From: Pantoea sp. Aalb
GTDB lineage: Bacteria > Pseudomonadota > Gammaproteobacteria > Enterobacterales > Enterobacteriaceae
Length of the DNA: 64,000 bases
Assembly (NCBI RefSeq): GCF_009829985.1
Contig: NZ_SZZU01000001.1
Coordinates: forward strand, 310,001 to 374,000
Direction: 5' to 3'
Shown: piece by piece, positions 27,994 through 37,733 of the stretch
Numbering within the stretch: the stretch's first letter is position 1
Layout of the letters: the number at the start of each line of letters is the position of its first letter
Made by a program: the position numbers and the translations under genes
Notes under the pieces: model-generated
What the model was told of the DNA's origin: nothing
Seen by the model: the letters and a program-made list of their open reading frames with translations, nothing else
Databases searched by the model: none

Positions 27994-28728
27994 TTAATGT
28001 AAAAGCATATATAATCGATATAAATAAATAATTAATATTGCGTAAGCTAAATTACTAAGCATATTAAGTAGTATTAAACTAATAATAACAGGTATTCCAA
28101 TTAAAAAGAAAAATATAATTATTATTATAATTTTCATTAATAACCACATTAGTATAGCTGGCATAATAAGTTTAATATTATCAGAAACTAAACTTATACT
28201 AGCATATAATGAATCAATTACACTTATATTTTGATTTTTCAATATAATAGGAGCTAATGATAGTAAAGTTATTAAAATAATACCTGGAAATATTAATATC
28301 ATAAAACCTAATTGTACTATTAATGTAATGAGAAAAGTTTGTAATAATAATTTCGGTAATAAGGGTATAGATAATGTTATAGCACTAAATGAGCTTACCT
28401 GTTCTCCTTGAGACGCGGATATGATTAAATATATCATCCCACCTAATAATAAAGTATTACCTATCAAAGCAGCAAATGTACCCATAGCAGAAGCACGTAA
28501 TAGTATTACATATTGTGCAGGAGATAATTTCTGAATAAATTCAAATAGAGAATGTGCACTGTCATTAGCTTGTTTTAACGATATTAAGTACTCCTGATCT
28601 AGCGTTAATATTTGACTTATTATTATAGTAACAACTGATATAAATAATGCCATAAATATAATATTATAAATCTGATAACGAAAAAAATGTATTGTGTCAC
28701 GATATAATGAACTTGCCGTTATAGACAT
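27994..28728 (-). CDS. yciC: UPF0259 family inner-membrane protein YciC
   Basis: A membrane protein of 244 residues (E. coli 247) with about six hydrophobic segments; its function is unknown. Conserved landmarks are MSITASSLYRDT at the N-terminus, KLSPAQYVILLRASA, LIGNTLLLGG, PGIILITLLSLAPII and a C-terminal ILIIYLYRLYML. The start at 28728 is chosen because it aligns with E. coli MSITAQS; an in-frame ATG at 28761 would add eleven unmatched residues. It lies 113 nt after trpA on the same strand, leading into yciB. E. coli ompW and yciEFG between trpA and yciC are gone. Confidence 0.9.
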   Translation of the reverse strand: MSITASSLYRDTIHFFRYQIYNIIFMALFISVVTIIISQILTLDQEYLISLKQANDSAHSLFEFIQKLSPAQYVILLRASAMGTFAALIGNTLLLGGMIYLIISASQGEQVSSFSAITLSIPLLPKLLLQTFLITLIVQLGFMILIFPGIILITLLSLAPIILKNQNISVIDSLYASISLVSDNIKLIMPAILMWLLMKIIIIIIFFFLIGIPVIISLILLNMLSNLAYAILIIYLYRLYMLLH

Positions 28729-28841
28729 GTATGTTATTGCTCCTTCAAAACAAAAATACATTGATTTTAACGTATTGAATTTATCTATTACAAGTCAATG
28801 CTATTTGAGATAAAATTTCATTTATTAAATACTTTACTTTT

Positions 28842-29654
28842 TTACAATATATTGATTGTTGCATTTTTCATTGTTCTAACAAACTTTTTTAATTCGCTTA
28901 GTAATTCATTTTTATTATTTTTATTAGATTCAATAATCTTTACAATAGCAGAACCTGATATAACTCCTAAAGCTCCTAATTCAATTGCTTTTTTAATCTG
29001 CGAAGGTTTAGAAATACCAAAACCTTGTAATGGTGGTGCAGCATGATATTTATGTAATTTATAAATTAAGTTTTTTAACGGAAGTATAGTATCATCTTCT
29101 GTTCCAGTAGTTCCATTGCGCGATAATACGTAAGTATATCCACGACCATACAAAGCAATTTCATATAGAAGATGATTATTTGCATTTGGAGGACAAATGA
29201 AGATAGGAGCAATATTATTATTCATTGCTACCTGACGAAATGGTTCTGATTCTTCTATAGGTATATCCACGATTAATACAGAATCTAATCCAATATCTGC
29301 ACATTGTAAATAAAAATCATAAATACCTCTACTTAATATTAAATTTGCGTACATTAATAAACCAATTGGTAAATCTGTATATTTTTGACGGATAATTTTT
29401 AACATTTCAAAACAATATGATATAGTAGTACCAGCAGATAAAGCACGTAATGTTGCCCTTTGTATCGTAGGTCCATCTGCTACTGGATCTGAAAAAGGCA
29501 TGCCTAATTCTAATGCATCTGCACCACTTTCAACCAACGCATCTATAATTGCTAATGAAAGTTCTATATATGGATCGCCTAACATCACAAAAGGTAGAAA
29601 AAGACCTTCTTTTTTGATAGATAAATGTTTGAATAATTGATAATAACGTTCCAT
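28842..29654 (-). CDS. trpA: Tryptophan synthase alpha chain
   Basis: Cleaves indole-3-glycerol phosphate to indole, which is channelled to TrpB. It has 270 residues (E. coli 268). It has the TIM barrel with catalytic Glu in ADALELGMPFSDP and Asp in VLIVDIPIEES; also PIFICPPNA, YGRGYTYVLSR and QGFGISKP. The start codon shares bases with the trpB stop in the TGATG arrangement known from E. coli, which couples translation to keep the subunits equal. That overlap favours the ATG at 29654 over an upstream TTG. Last gene of the trp operon. Confidence 0.97.
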   Translation of the reverse strand: MERYYQLFKHLSIKKEGLFLPFVMLGDPYIELSLAIIDALVESGADALELGMPFSDPVADGPTIQRATLRALSAGTTISYCFEMLKIIRQKYTDLPIGLLMYANLILSRGIYDFYLQCADIGLDSVLIVDIPIEESEPFRQVAMNNNIAPIFICPPNANNHLLYEIALYGRGYTYVLSRNGTTGTEDDTILPLKNLIYKLHKYHAAPPLQGFGISKPSQIKKAIELGALGVISGSAIVKIIESNKNNKNELLSELKKFVRTMKNATINIL

Positions 29655-30847
29655 CAAATTTTTTCCTTAGATTTTAAAATATTATGAACAGTAAAAATAT
29701 CTTTATCACCACGACCGGATAAGTTTACGATTAATATTTGTTCTTTTTGTACGTTATCTCGAACCATTTTAAGTGCATAAGCTAGCGCATGAGAAGATTC
29801 TAATGCTGGAATAATACCTTCAGTACGACAAAGAATTTTAAATGCATTTAAAGCTTCATCATCTGTAATTGATACATATTCTGCTCGACCAATACTATTT
29901 AGATATGCATGCTCTGGACCAACAGATGGAAAATCAAGACCAGCAGAAATTGAATAAGAGTTTTTGATTTGTCCTTCTTTATTTTGCATAATCAATGATT
30001 TCATTCCAAAACAAATTCCTATTCGTCCGTGATTTATCGGAGCACCATGTTCACCAGTTTTGATACCATGTCCACCAGGTTCTACTCCTATTAATCTGAC
30101 ATTTGTCTCATCAATAAAATCTGAAAACATGCCAATAGCATTTGATCCACCTCCAACACAAGCCAATAATGCATCCGGTAAACGACCTTCTTTTTCTAAA
30201 ATCTGTATTTTTATTTCTGCGCCAATAATACGTTGGAATTCACGTACTATAGTTGGAAATGGATGAGGACCAGCAGCTGTACCAATCATATAATGTGAGC
30301 GTTCATAACTACTACACCAATCACGTAAAGCTTCATTACACGCATCTTTTAAGGTAGCAGATCCATTATGTACAGGAATAACTTCAGCGCCCATTAAACG
30401 CATACGAAATACGTTAGGAGATTGACGATCAATATCTTTTGCTCCCATATAAATACGACATTTCATTTTAAGTAATGCACATGCTAAAGCAGAAGCAACA
30501 CCATGTTGACCAGCACCAGTTTCAGAAATAACTTCATTTTTTCCCATTCGTTTAGCTAATAATACTTGTCCAAGTACTTGATTTGTTTTATGTGCACCAC
30601 CATGAAGGAGATCTTCACGTTTTAAATATATACGAGTCTTATTATTTTCAATTAAATTAGTACATAAGGTTAATGCGGTAGGTCGTCCAGCATAGTTATT
30701 TAATAAATTGGTTAATGTTTCTTGAAATTTTGAATCTCCTTGTGCTTCAATAAAAGCTGTTTCTAGTTGGCGAAGTGCTGGCATTAAAATCTGTGGTACA
30801 TATTGACCACCAAACTCACCGAAGTAAGGATTTAATAATGTATTCAT
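29654..30847 (-). CDS. trpB: Tryptophan synthase beta chain
   Basis: PLP enzyme joining indole and L-serine to give L-tryptophan in an alpha2-beta2 complex. It has 397 residues, identical in length to E. coli. The PLP lysine is exactly Lys87 in GGAHKTNQ. Glu109 region ETGAGQHGVASA, the phosphate loop CVGGGSNAIGMF and GGHGIKTGEHGAP are conserved. The start at 30847 (MNTLLNPYFGEFGG) is chosen from family alignment; an in-frame start at 30874 adds nine unmatched residues. The gap from trpCF is 96 nt, larger than in E. coli and one of the longer junctions in the operon. Confidence 0.98.
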   Translation of the reverse strand: MNTLLNPYFGEFGGQYVPQILMPALRQLETAFIEAQGDSKFQETLTNLLNNYAGRPTALTLCTNLIENNKTRIYLKREDLLHGGAHKTNQVLGQVLLAKRMGKNEVISETGAGQHGVASALACALLKMKCRIYMGAKDIDRQSPNVFRMRLMGAEVIPVHNGSATLKDACNEALRDWCSSYERSHYMIGTAAGPHPFPTIVREFQRIIGAEIKIQILEKEGRLPDALLACVGGGSNAIGMFSDFIDETNVRLIGVEPGGHGIKTGEHGAPINHGRIGICFGMKSLIMQNKEGQIKNSYSISAGLDFPSVGPEHAYLNSIGRAEYVSITDDEALNAFKILCRTEGIIPALESSHALAYALKMVRDNVQKEQILIVNLSGRGDKDIFTVHNILKSKEKI

Positions 30848-30943
30848 AATTATATTCCTATAGATTATAGGCATAGGTAGAATTAATTTAAATTATATAT
30901 AGAGTTAATTTAAATTTAGAACAAAGAAATAAGAAGAGATATA

Positions 30944-32311
30944 TTAATAAGTACGTAATATTCGGAATACCTCAGTAATTTTACTTGCATTTTTAATACC
31001 TGGTGCAATTTCAATTCCAGAGTTAAAATCTAATCCAGCACAACCTAATGTACTAGCTTTTAAACAATTATTAATATTGAGCCCTCCACTTAATAAAATT
31101 TTGCTCATATCTTGATGTTGTAAAAGTGACCAATCAAAACATTGACCTGTACCACCTCGACCATGGTCAAATACATAACGATCAACATTTTGCCAATCAA
31201 GTTTAGGTATACTTCTTTTTATTTCAAATGCTTTCCAAATTTTTACTTCTACTGGTAGTACTTGACGTAATTTATTTATAAATCTTCGATCTTCATTACC
31301 ATGTAACTGAACAGCAGAAAGATTAAGAGAAATAGTCAACATAACTATTTCTCTTATACTATTATTACAAAAAATACCTACATATTTTAAAGGTGCAGTA
31401 GTTACTAGTAACTTAGCTTGCATATGAGTTAATTTTCGTGGTGAAGATCTAACAAAAATCATACCGCCATAAATGGCACCTACTCTATAAGAACTATGAA
31501 TATCTTCAATACGAGTTAATCCACAAATTTTATTTTCACCTATTAATATTCGACATACTGCAGATCTTAGATCTTTTCTTTCCATTATAGCTGAGCCAAT
31601 TAAAAATCCATTAGTTATACGACTTAGTTCACGTATTTGGGTATAATTATTAATTCCCGATTCACTGATTATAGTTATACCTGATTTTATTAGTGGAGCA
31701 AGATAACGAGTACGATTTAAATTAATTGATAAATCATGCAAGTTACGATTATTAATACCAATCACTTTAGCATTCATTGTAATTGCGCGTTTTACTTCAT
31801 TTTCATTATTTACTTCAGTTAATACACCCATTTTAAAGGTATGTGCTATTTGAACTAGTTCATTATATTTTTTATCGTCTAGAATGGACAGCATAAGTAA
31901 AACTGCATCAGCTTGATAATAACGTGCGAGATAAATTTGATATGGATCTATGATAAAATCTTTACAAAGTATAGGTTGAGCAACCTTAGCGCTCATTTCT
32001 GACAAAAAAATAAAATTACCGTGAAAATATTTTTCTTCGGTTAATACTGATACTACTGTAGCATAATTCCGATATACGTTAGCTATAGCTGTTAAATTAA
32101 AATTTCTATTAATGATTCCTTTAGATGGAGAAGCTTTTTTACATTCTAAAATAAAGACTGTTTTTTTACTATGAACTATAGTATAAAAATTACGTTTTGT
32201 AGGTCTTAACATATTTTTGAAAGTATTTAATGGCTGCTTTAATTTACGCTCTTTAATCCAAATAACTTTATCTTTTAAAATTTTTTCTAAAATCGTTTCT
32301 TTAATAATCAT
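30944..32311 (-). CDS. trpC: Bifunctional indole-3-glycerol-phosphate synthase / phosphoribosylanthranilate isomerase
   Basis: Catalyses two consecutive steps of tryptophan synthesis: isomerisation of PRA to CdRP, then ring closure to indole-3-glycerol phosphate. It has 455 residues (E. coli 453). The N-terminal IGPS domain (about 1-255) carries ILECKKASPSKG, ILCKDFIIDPYQIYLARYYQADA (running from about 115), GVLTEVNNE, GINNRNL and SESGI. The C-terminal PRAI domain starts at the catalytic Cys in KICGLTR and has Asp in FDHGRGGTGQ and LSGGLN. The start is 1 nt after the trpD stop (TAA-A-ATG), a tight coupling that decides against an earlier in-frame ATG at 32329. Confidence 0.97.
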   Translation of the reverse strand: MIIKETILEKILKDKVIWIKERKLKQPLNTFKNMLRPTKRNFYTIVHSKKTVFILECKKASPSKGIINRNFNLTAIANVYRNYATVVSVLTEEKYFHGNFIFLSEMSAKVAQPILCKDFIIDPYQIYLARYYQADAVLLMLSILDDKKYNELVQIAHTFKMGVLTEVNNENEVKRAITMNAKVIGINNRNLHDLSINLNRTRYLAPLIKSGITIISESGINNYTQIRELSRITNGFLIGSAIMERKDLRSAVCRILIGENKICGLTRIEDIHSSYRVGAIYGGMIFVRSSPRKLTHMQAKLLVTTAPLKYVGIFCNNSIREIVMLTISLNLSAVQLHGNEDRRFINKLRQVLPVEVKIWKAFEIKRSIPKLDWQNVDRYVFDHGRGGTGQCFDWSLLQHQDMSKILLSGGLNINNCLKASTLGCAGLDFNSGIEIAPGIKNASKITEVFRILRTY

Positions 32312-32312
32312 T

Positions 32313-33311
32313 TTATTTTCTTGCTGCAAAAGCTATAATTAGTTCATATGCTTCTCCACTACGAATTACGGCAAGAGCACGTTGAACGTTATCCCTTAAA
32401 TCTTCATTTCCAAATAATTTCATTAATAATGCTACATTCACTGCAATAGATTGTTCATAAGCATATTTACCTTTACCTTGAAGTACATTTGATAAAATAT
32501 CACGATTTTTTTCTGGTGTAGAACCATTAAAAAATGCTCCATCGTAAAAATGAAAACCGAAATCTTCTTTTGTTAATTGATAATTAATAATTTCTCCATT
32601 TTTCAATTCTGCAACTTGTGTTGGGCCATGAAGAACTACTTCATCAACCCCAGAACCATGTACTACTGCCGCCCGTTGATATCCAAGTTTTTTTAAAGTT
32701 TGTGCGACTGGATATATTAATCTAGAACTATAGACACCTATAAGTATAAGAGGTGGACGAGCTGGATTAATTAGGGGGCCTAATATATTAAAAATAGTAC
32801 GTGTCTTTAATTGATTACGTACTGTTATTGCATTACGAAATCCCATGTGATATTGGGGTGCAAATAAGAAACAAATATTAAGTTCATCTAATGTTTGACG
32901 TGATTGTTTAGCTGTCATAAAAAGGTTAATACCAAAGGCTTCTAATAAATCAAATGAACCAGATTTACTAGATATACTGCGGTTACCATGTTTAGCTATC
33001 TTAAATCCACAAGCTGCTGCTACAAAAGCACTAGCAGTAGAAATATTTATTAAGTCGTTATTATCTCCACCAGTACCTACGATATCAGCAAAGATATAAT
33101 CTGGACTGGGAAAAGGTTTAGTATTATGTAAAAAAGCAGAAACTGCTCCAATGATTTCTTCAATAGTTTCACCACGTATTTTCATTGCTATTAATACAGC
33201 AGTTAATTGTAGAGGTTCTATTTGATCATTAATAATAGCATTAAATAAATATTCACTTTCATTTTGAGTCAAATTTTGACGATGATAAAGTTTAGCTAAA
33301 ATATTTTGCAT
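32313..33311 (-). CDS. trpD: Anthranilate phosphoribosyltransferase
   Basis: Transfers phosphoribose from PRPP to anthranilate. It has 332 residues, a free-standing protein, whereas in E. coli this activity is the C-terminal half of a TrpGD fusion. The glycine-rich PRPP site DIVGTGGD, KHGNRSISSKSGSFDLLEAFG, the acidic metal motif region VHGSGVDEVVLHG and NILGPLINPARPP are all present. It begins 16 nt after the trpG stop. Such a separated trpG-trpD with a short gap also occurs in Serratia-like enterics, so this is a lineage trait rather than clear damage. Confidence 0.97.
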   Translation of the reverse strand: MQNILAKLYHRQNLTQNESEYLFNAIINDQIEPLQLTAVLIAMKIRGETIEEIIGAVSAFLHNTKPFPSPDYIFADIVGTGGDNNDLINISTASAFVAAACGFKIAKHGNRSISSKSGSFDLLEAFGINLFMTAKQSRQTLDELNICFLFAPQYHMGFRNAITVRNQLKTRTIFNILGPLINPARPPLILIGVYSSRLIYPVAQTLKKLGYQRAAVVHGSGVDEVVLHGPTQVAELKNGEIINYQLTKEDFGFHFYDGAFFNGSTPEKNRDILSNVLQGKGKYAYEQSIAVNVALLMKLFGNEDLRDNVQRALAVIRSGEAYELIIAFAARK

Positions 33312-33327
33312 TATCGTAATCTCTTAC

Positions 33328-33906
33328 TTAACTTAAAGCCCAAGTTAATGTTTGTTCTAATAACTTAGTACCTTGAGTAGTAAGAATAGATTCAGGATGA
33401 AATTGGAAACCGCACACGCGGTCAAAATCATGACGAACAGCCATAACCATATTGTTATAAATAGCATTAACGATTAACTCAGAAGGCATATTATTTCCTA
33501 CTAAAGAGTGATACCGTGCTACCGGTAGAGGATTGGTAAGACCACTAAACATAGCTTGTCCATCATGCATAATAGACGATGCTTTACCATGTAAAATTTC
33601 ACCAGCTTGTTCTACATGACCACCGTAATTTTCAATAATAGCTTGATGCCCTAAGCAAATACCAATAATAGGTATTTTCCCTCGTAGTATCTGTAGCAAT
33701 GAGGGCATATAACCAGCTTTTTGTGGTATTCCAGGACCTGGCGATAACATAAGAACAGGATTTTCCATGTGCTGAATCTGTTTAAGCAAAATATGCTCTG
33801 GCACTTGATTACGATAAATAACTACTTTATGATCAAATATACGTAATTGATCCACTAGATTATATGTAAAAGAATCAATATTATCTAACAGTAGAATATT
33901 AGCCAT
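33328..33906 (-). CDS. trpG: Anthranilate synthase glutamine amidotransferase component
   Basis: Class I glutaminase that passes ammonia to TrpE. It has 192 residues. The catalytic triad is at Cys84 in GICLGHQ and His170/Glu172 in FHPES; the oxyanion region LSPGPGIP is intact. The ATG overlaps the trpE stop in a TAATG arrangement, implying translational coupling of the two anthranilate synthase subunits. Because pabB is present and no pabA is in the window, this protein might also serve PabB, as the amphibolic enzyme does in Bacillus. That remains inference until the rest of the genome is checked. Confidence 0.97.
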   Translation of the reverse strand: MANILLLDNIDSFTYNLVDQLRIFDHKVVIYRNQVPEHILLKQIQHMENPVLMLSPGPGIPQKAGYMPSLLQILRGKIPIIGICLGHQAIIENYGGHVEQAGEILHGKASSIMHDGQAMFSGLTNPLPVARYHSLVGNNMPSELIVNAIYNNMVMAVRHDFDRVCGFQFHPESILTTQGTKLLEQTLTWALS

Positions 33907-35444
33907 TAAAAAATATCCTCACAGTAATGAGCAGTAGCGATAGCATGTAATACTGCTCGTGCCTTATTACGACTTTCATCTGCTTCAGCTTGTGGATCAG
34001 AGTCTAATATTACCCCTGCTCCAGCTTGTACTGTAGCAATACCATTTTCAACCCAAGCTGAACGAATAACTATACAGGTATCTAGATCTCCATGTGCCGT
34101 CAAATAACCTACTGCTCCACCATAGCTACCTCGGCGTGTACCTTCTTTTTCAGCTATTAATTGCATCGCTCGTACTTTCGGAGCGCCACTCAAAGTACCC
34201 ATATTCATGCAAGCACAGTATGCATGTAATACATCTAGATCTTCGCGTAATGTTCCAATGACATGTGATACTAAGTGCATAACAAAAGAATACCGATCTA
34301 CTTTAGTTAAATTAGAAACATATCGACTACCAGGAATACAAATACGTGCTAAATCATTGCGTGCTAAATCTACTAACATAAGATGTTCTGATAGTTCTTT
34401 ATGATCGGTACGCATCTCTAATTCAATACGGCTATCAAGATCTCTATCGATTGAACCATTAACTAGTCCTCGTGGTCTAGTACCAGCAATAGGATAGATT
34501 TCAATTTGGCGTGAAATCGCATCATATTTTAATGAACTTTCCGGTGAAGCGCCAAATAATGAAAAATCTTGATCTTGCATAAAAAACATATAAGGACTAG
34601 GATTATTATTTTTTAATATATCATAAGAGGCTAAAGGTGATGGACAAGGTAAAAAAAAACGACGTGAAGGTACTACTTGAAAAATTTCACCGATACGAAT
34701 AGCTTGCTGCATATCACGTATTATTCTACAATATTGTTCATCAGTTTGATTAATCATTAACTCCATTCGTTCTAAACGTTTAACTGGTACAGGAGGTGCA
34801 GTTTGGCTCATTTGACGTTTTAGCTGTAAAACACGTTGTTTTAGTCTATTAAACTCACTGTTTAATGGGCAAAATACACTAGCTTGTAAATGTGCTAATC
34901 GCTGTTGATGATCAATAATTAATAATATTTCAGCTAAGTAAAAACAATAATCTGGACAATTTTGTTGATTACTCAATTTAGGTAAATTTTCAAAAATAGT
35001 AACTAGATCATAAGAAAATAAACCTCCAAGTAATATTGCTTCACGTTTTTCAATTGGACTGGTAAATAATTGTAAAATAAGACGTAATACATTAAATACC
35101 GAAAGTGATTTTAAACGAGAATCTTCATCATGTACGGTGGATATCGTAGGAAAGTATAATTCACGATGATTAATACTAATATTAATTTTTACAGTAGATG
35201 GTAAAACATTATCTAGTAATGGTAAAAGTGTACTGCCGTTTTCTGATAATGCTTGTATTTTTACTCTATTACCTAAAGATGTAATGCGTAGCGCACTATC
35301 TACAATAAGCAAACTTTTTAGATTTTGTTTGCTATTTATATCAGATGATTCAAGTAATAGAGTAGATGAACGTGTGCCACATAGTTGATGAAAAACTGTA
35401 GCTGGATCTTCCCGATATGGCGCATTAATGTTAATTAGTTTCAT
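33906..35444 (-). CDS. trpE: Anthranilate synthase component I
   Basis: Converts chorismate plus ammonia to anthranilate, the committed step. It has 512 residues (E. coli 520). The N-terminal allosteric region keeps LLLESSDI, the tryptophan-binding serine motif, so feedback inhibition appears intact. The catalytic domain has YPIAGTRPRG (PIAGT distinguishes it from PabB), HLMLVDLARNDLARI, MGTLSGAPKVRAM and QAGAGVILDSDP. First gene of a complete trpE-G-D-CF-B-A operon reading leftward. No leader peptide with Trp codons could be found in the 150 bases upstream, so attenuation seems lost. Confidence 0.98.
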   Translation of the reverse strand: MKLININAPYREDPATVFHQLCGTRSSTLLLESSDINSKQNLKSLLIVDSALRITSLGNRVKIQALSENGSTLLPLLDNVLPSTVKINISINHRELYFPTISTVHDEDSRLKSLSVFNVLRLILQLFTSPIEKREAILLGGLFSYDLVTIFENLPKLSNQQNCPDYCFYLAEILLIIDHQQRLAHLQASVFCPLNSEFNRLKQRVLQLKRQMSQTAPPVPVKRLERMELMINQTDEQYCRIIRDMQQAIRIGEIFQVVPSRRFFLPCPSPLASYDILKNNNPSPYMFFMQDQDFSLFGASPESSLKYDAISRQIEIYPIAGTRPRGLVNGSIDRDLDSRIELEMRTDHKELSEHLMLVDLARNDLARICIPGSRYVSNLTKVDRYSFVMHLVSHVIGTLREDLDVLHAYCACMNMGTLSGAPKVRAMQLIAEKEGTRRGSYGGAVGYLTAHGDLDTCIVIRSAWVENGIATVQAGAGVILDSDPQAEADESRNKARAVLHAIATAHYCEDIF

Positions 35445-36217
35445 TTTATTTTTTCTTGCGTTAGCTAAATGTTACTAAAAACTACTTGATAGGTAGCAGG
35501 AAGATGAAAAGATTATTTATATCAAGGTTATAGAAGTGTATGAAGTATTTGCTCTTTAAAATGTATTTAACTAGTAATTAATTGATATTCATGAAGATAT
35601 TTATAGGTTAAATAAAATATTGATATTATTTCTATTAGGTAAAAGATAATTATCTTTACCTATAATTGATATTTAGTATTAGTGATGGAAAACCTCTATT
35701 TACAGTTTTTTTAATATCCTAAAAGAGAATATTTTTCAATTAGATGAAATATTTTTATATAATAAAAAATACTTTATATTATAAATGTCAATTTATTAGC
35801 TTTTATTTTTTATTAAATCTAATTCAATATATTACATATTAAATAATCTTCAATTTATAGAAGGCTTATTGATTCTAATTGTTATTTATATAAATAAATC
35901 TAATATTTTATAAAAATTAATAGAAATAAATAAAAATTTACGCTAATTATTTATAATTTAATATACAATATTTAATATACGTAGACGTATTAATTTTTAT
36001 GTAAAGAATTTATATTACAATATGTAATTAATTAAAATGAAAGATTTTTTCACTACTCATAAAGCAAGTGTTTTTAATGATCCTTAAATGTACAAATAAA
36101 TTAAAATAAACATATTATATATCATATGTACAGTTATAATTGTACATAATATCAAGGTATATTTTATAACAAAAAACTAAAAGTGATATATATAAAATAA
36201 ATTATTTATTAATTTTA
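35445..36217. other. Spacer upstream of the trp operon
   Basis: Apart from the possible operator relic, nothing is recognised. E. coli trpL, rnm (yciV), yciO and yciQ would lie here. Confidence 0.4.
35553..35591 (-). promoter_or_regulatory. Possible decayed trp promoter/operator
   Basis: On the minus strand, CAATTAAT, one base, then ACTAGTTAA occur about 125 nt before trpE. E. coli has CAATTAAT, six bases, then the TrpR operator half-site ACTAGTTAA. The second half-site is degraded (ATACA where CTAGT is expected) and the -35 is not TTGACA. It may be a relic or a chance match in AT-rich DNA. Confidence 0.3.
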
Positions 36218-36525
36218 TTAAAGAGCATTAATGTGAATGATATTTCAGACTATCTAAGAGATAATATATAAAATAATTGAAATTTTAAAATTCATATTAA
36301 TTGAATTCAATACTTATTATTGAATTTATTTTTAATTCAAAAGTAAATTGACACATTATATACTAGAGGTATTTATACGGGTGAAAAACCAGTAAATCAT
36401 TAAACTTGCATTGGATTATTTGTTAATATTTACTAATAAACATTTGATTGCAGTAGGTTTAGTAGGAAGATCAAATATAAATACTTTACGATTATTTAAT
36501 GTTAATAATAAAAATTGTAAAATTT
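36218..36525 (+). pseudogene. rluB: Likely relic of rluB (23S rRNA pseudouridine synthase)
   Basis: Scattered, frame-shifted matches on the plus strand follow RluB in order. INVNDIS..LRDNI resembles VSVDGKIAKLGDRV of the S4 domain, then GEKP resembles YYKPEG, and after a deletion LIAVG...GRSNINT resembles WIAVGRLDVNT, which includes the catalytic-Asp motif GRLD (here GRSN). Spacing between the first two blocks is close to that expected. E. coli has rluB on this strand between trpE and yciK. Each match is short, so synteny carries part of the weight. Not functional. Confidence 0.55.
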
Positions 36526-36812
36526 ACATAAATTGATAAAAGTAAAATTTATTGTATATTATTTGAAAATCACAAATTTTTCTAAAAGTAAAAAACTAAT
36601 AGTATAAAATAAAGTTATTATAAGATAATTATCATGGAATTAGTGACATATAGAAATCAGTTAAATTACAAATCAGTAATCTAAAATCTAATAAATATAC
36701 ATTATAAATATATAAAACTTTTTCATAATTTACTTTTTTAAATAAAATAACATACATTATATATTAATGATAATTTAATACAGTTATTGCGTAAATAAAA
36801 TATATATAGTCT

Positions 36813-37574
36813 TTAGGAAAAAATATTATTTTGGTATTTAGGCTGTGCATCAAAACTAATACCAGTTTTGTAACGACTATCGTCACTCATTAAATATAAA
36901 TATATTGGCATCAAATCAATTGGTCTTTTTAATAAATTACTATTTTCTTGTGGAAAAGCACGTGCTCGCATTTTTGTACGTGTGCTACCTGGGTTTATGC
37001 AATTTACGCGTAGCGAACAATTTTTATATTCATCTGCTAGTACCTGCATCATGCCTTCAATAGCAAATTTTGATACTGAGTAAGCACCCCAACTAGCACG
37101 TCCGATACGTCCTACACTGGAAGTAGTAAATATTAATGAGCCAGCTTTTGATTTTAATAGAAGAGGAATTAATACTTGTGTTAAATAAAAAACAGCATGT
37201 AAGTTTATTTGTATAACTTGATTCCAAATAGTTGGATTAAGTTTAACTAATGGTACAAGATCTCCAAGAATACTTGCATTATGCAAAACACCATCTAAGT
37301 GTGGTACACATATAGCAATTTTTTCAGCAAGCTCTTTACAATTTTTTGGATTAGCTTGTTCTAGATCAAATAATAATAAACAGGCAGGAGTTTTATTAAG
37401 CTGATCAATTGCTTGTTTAGTATTATGTAATGTTTTAGCATTACGACCTAACAAGATGACGTGTGCACCATATGATGCATAAGTTAAAGCTACTTCACGG
37501 CCAATTCCGTCAGAAGCTCCGGTAACTAAAATAATGCGGTTTTCTAGTATATTCAGTTTAGGTTGATAATGCAT
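36813..37574 (-). CDS. yciK: Short-chain dehydrogenase/reductase YciK
   Basis: NAD(P)-dependent oxidoreductase of the classical SDR family; the natural substrate is unknown. It has 253 residues (E. coli 252). The cofactor motif VTGASDGIGRE follows the N-terminal MHYQPK. NAS occurs in LHNASILGD, and the catalytic Ser and YxxxK lie in TSSVGRIGR and GAYSVSKFA. NCINPGSTRT is also conserved. In E. coli it pairs with btuR, which is missing here. It stands alone on the minus strand, divergent from sohB. Retention in a reduced genome suggests a housekeeping role that is not yet known. Confidence 0.95.
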   Translation of the reverse strand: MHYQPKLNILENRIILVTGASDGIGREVALTYASYGAHVILLGRNAKTLHNTKQAIDQLNKTPACLLLFDLEQANPKNCKELAEKIAICVPHLDGVLHNASILGDLVPLVKLNPTIWNQVIQINLHAVFYLTQVLIPLLLKSKAGSLIFTTSSVGRIGRASWGAYSVSKFAIEGMMQVLADEYKNCSLRVNCINPGSTRTKMRARAFPQENSNLLKRPIDLMPIYLYLMSDDSRYKTGISFDAQPKYQNNIFS

Positions 37575-37733
37575 AACAATATTTTTTTACTCAGATTCTA
37601 TAAGGTTTTTAGTTTTATGCCCTAATTTATTATTAAATACAAGCTTTATATTTAGCGTTATAAATAATTTAACGCGATGAGTAAGTTTAAAATTTGCAAA
37701 CAAAAATTAAGTTTTAATAAGGTGGTTAGTACC

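Noticed and set aside
36430..36520. GTPase P-loop-like reading (VGLVGRSN)
   Set aside because: The GKS/T of a P-loop is absent, and the same residues fit RluB IAVG-GRLDVNT better, supported by synteny.
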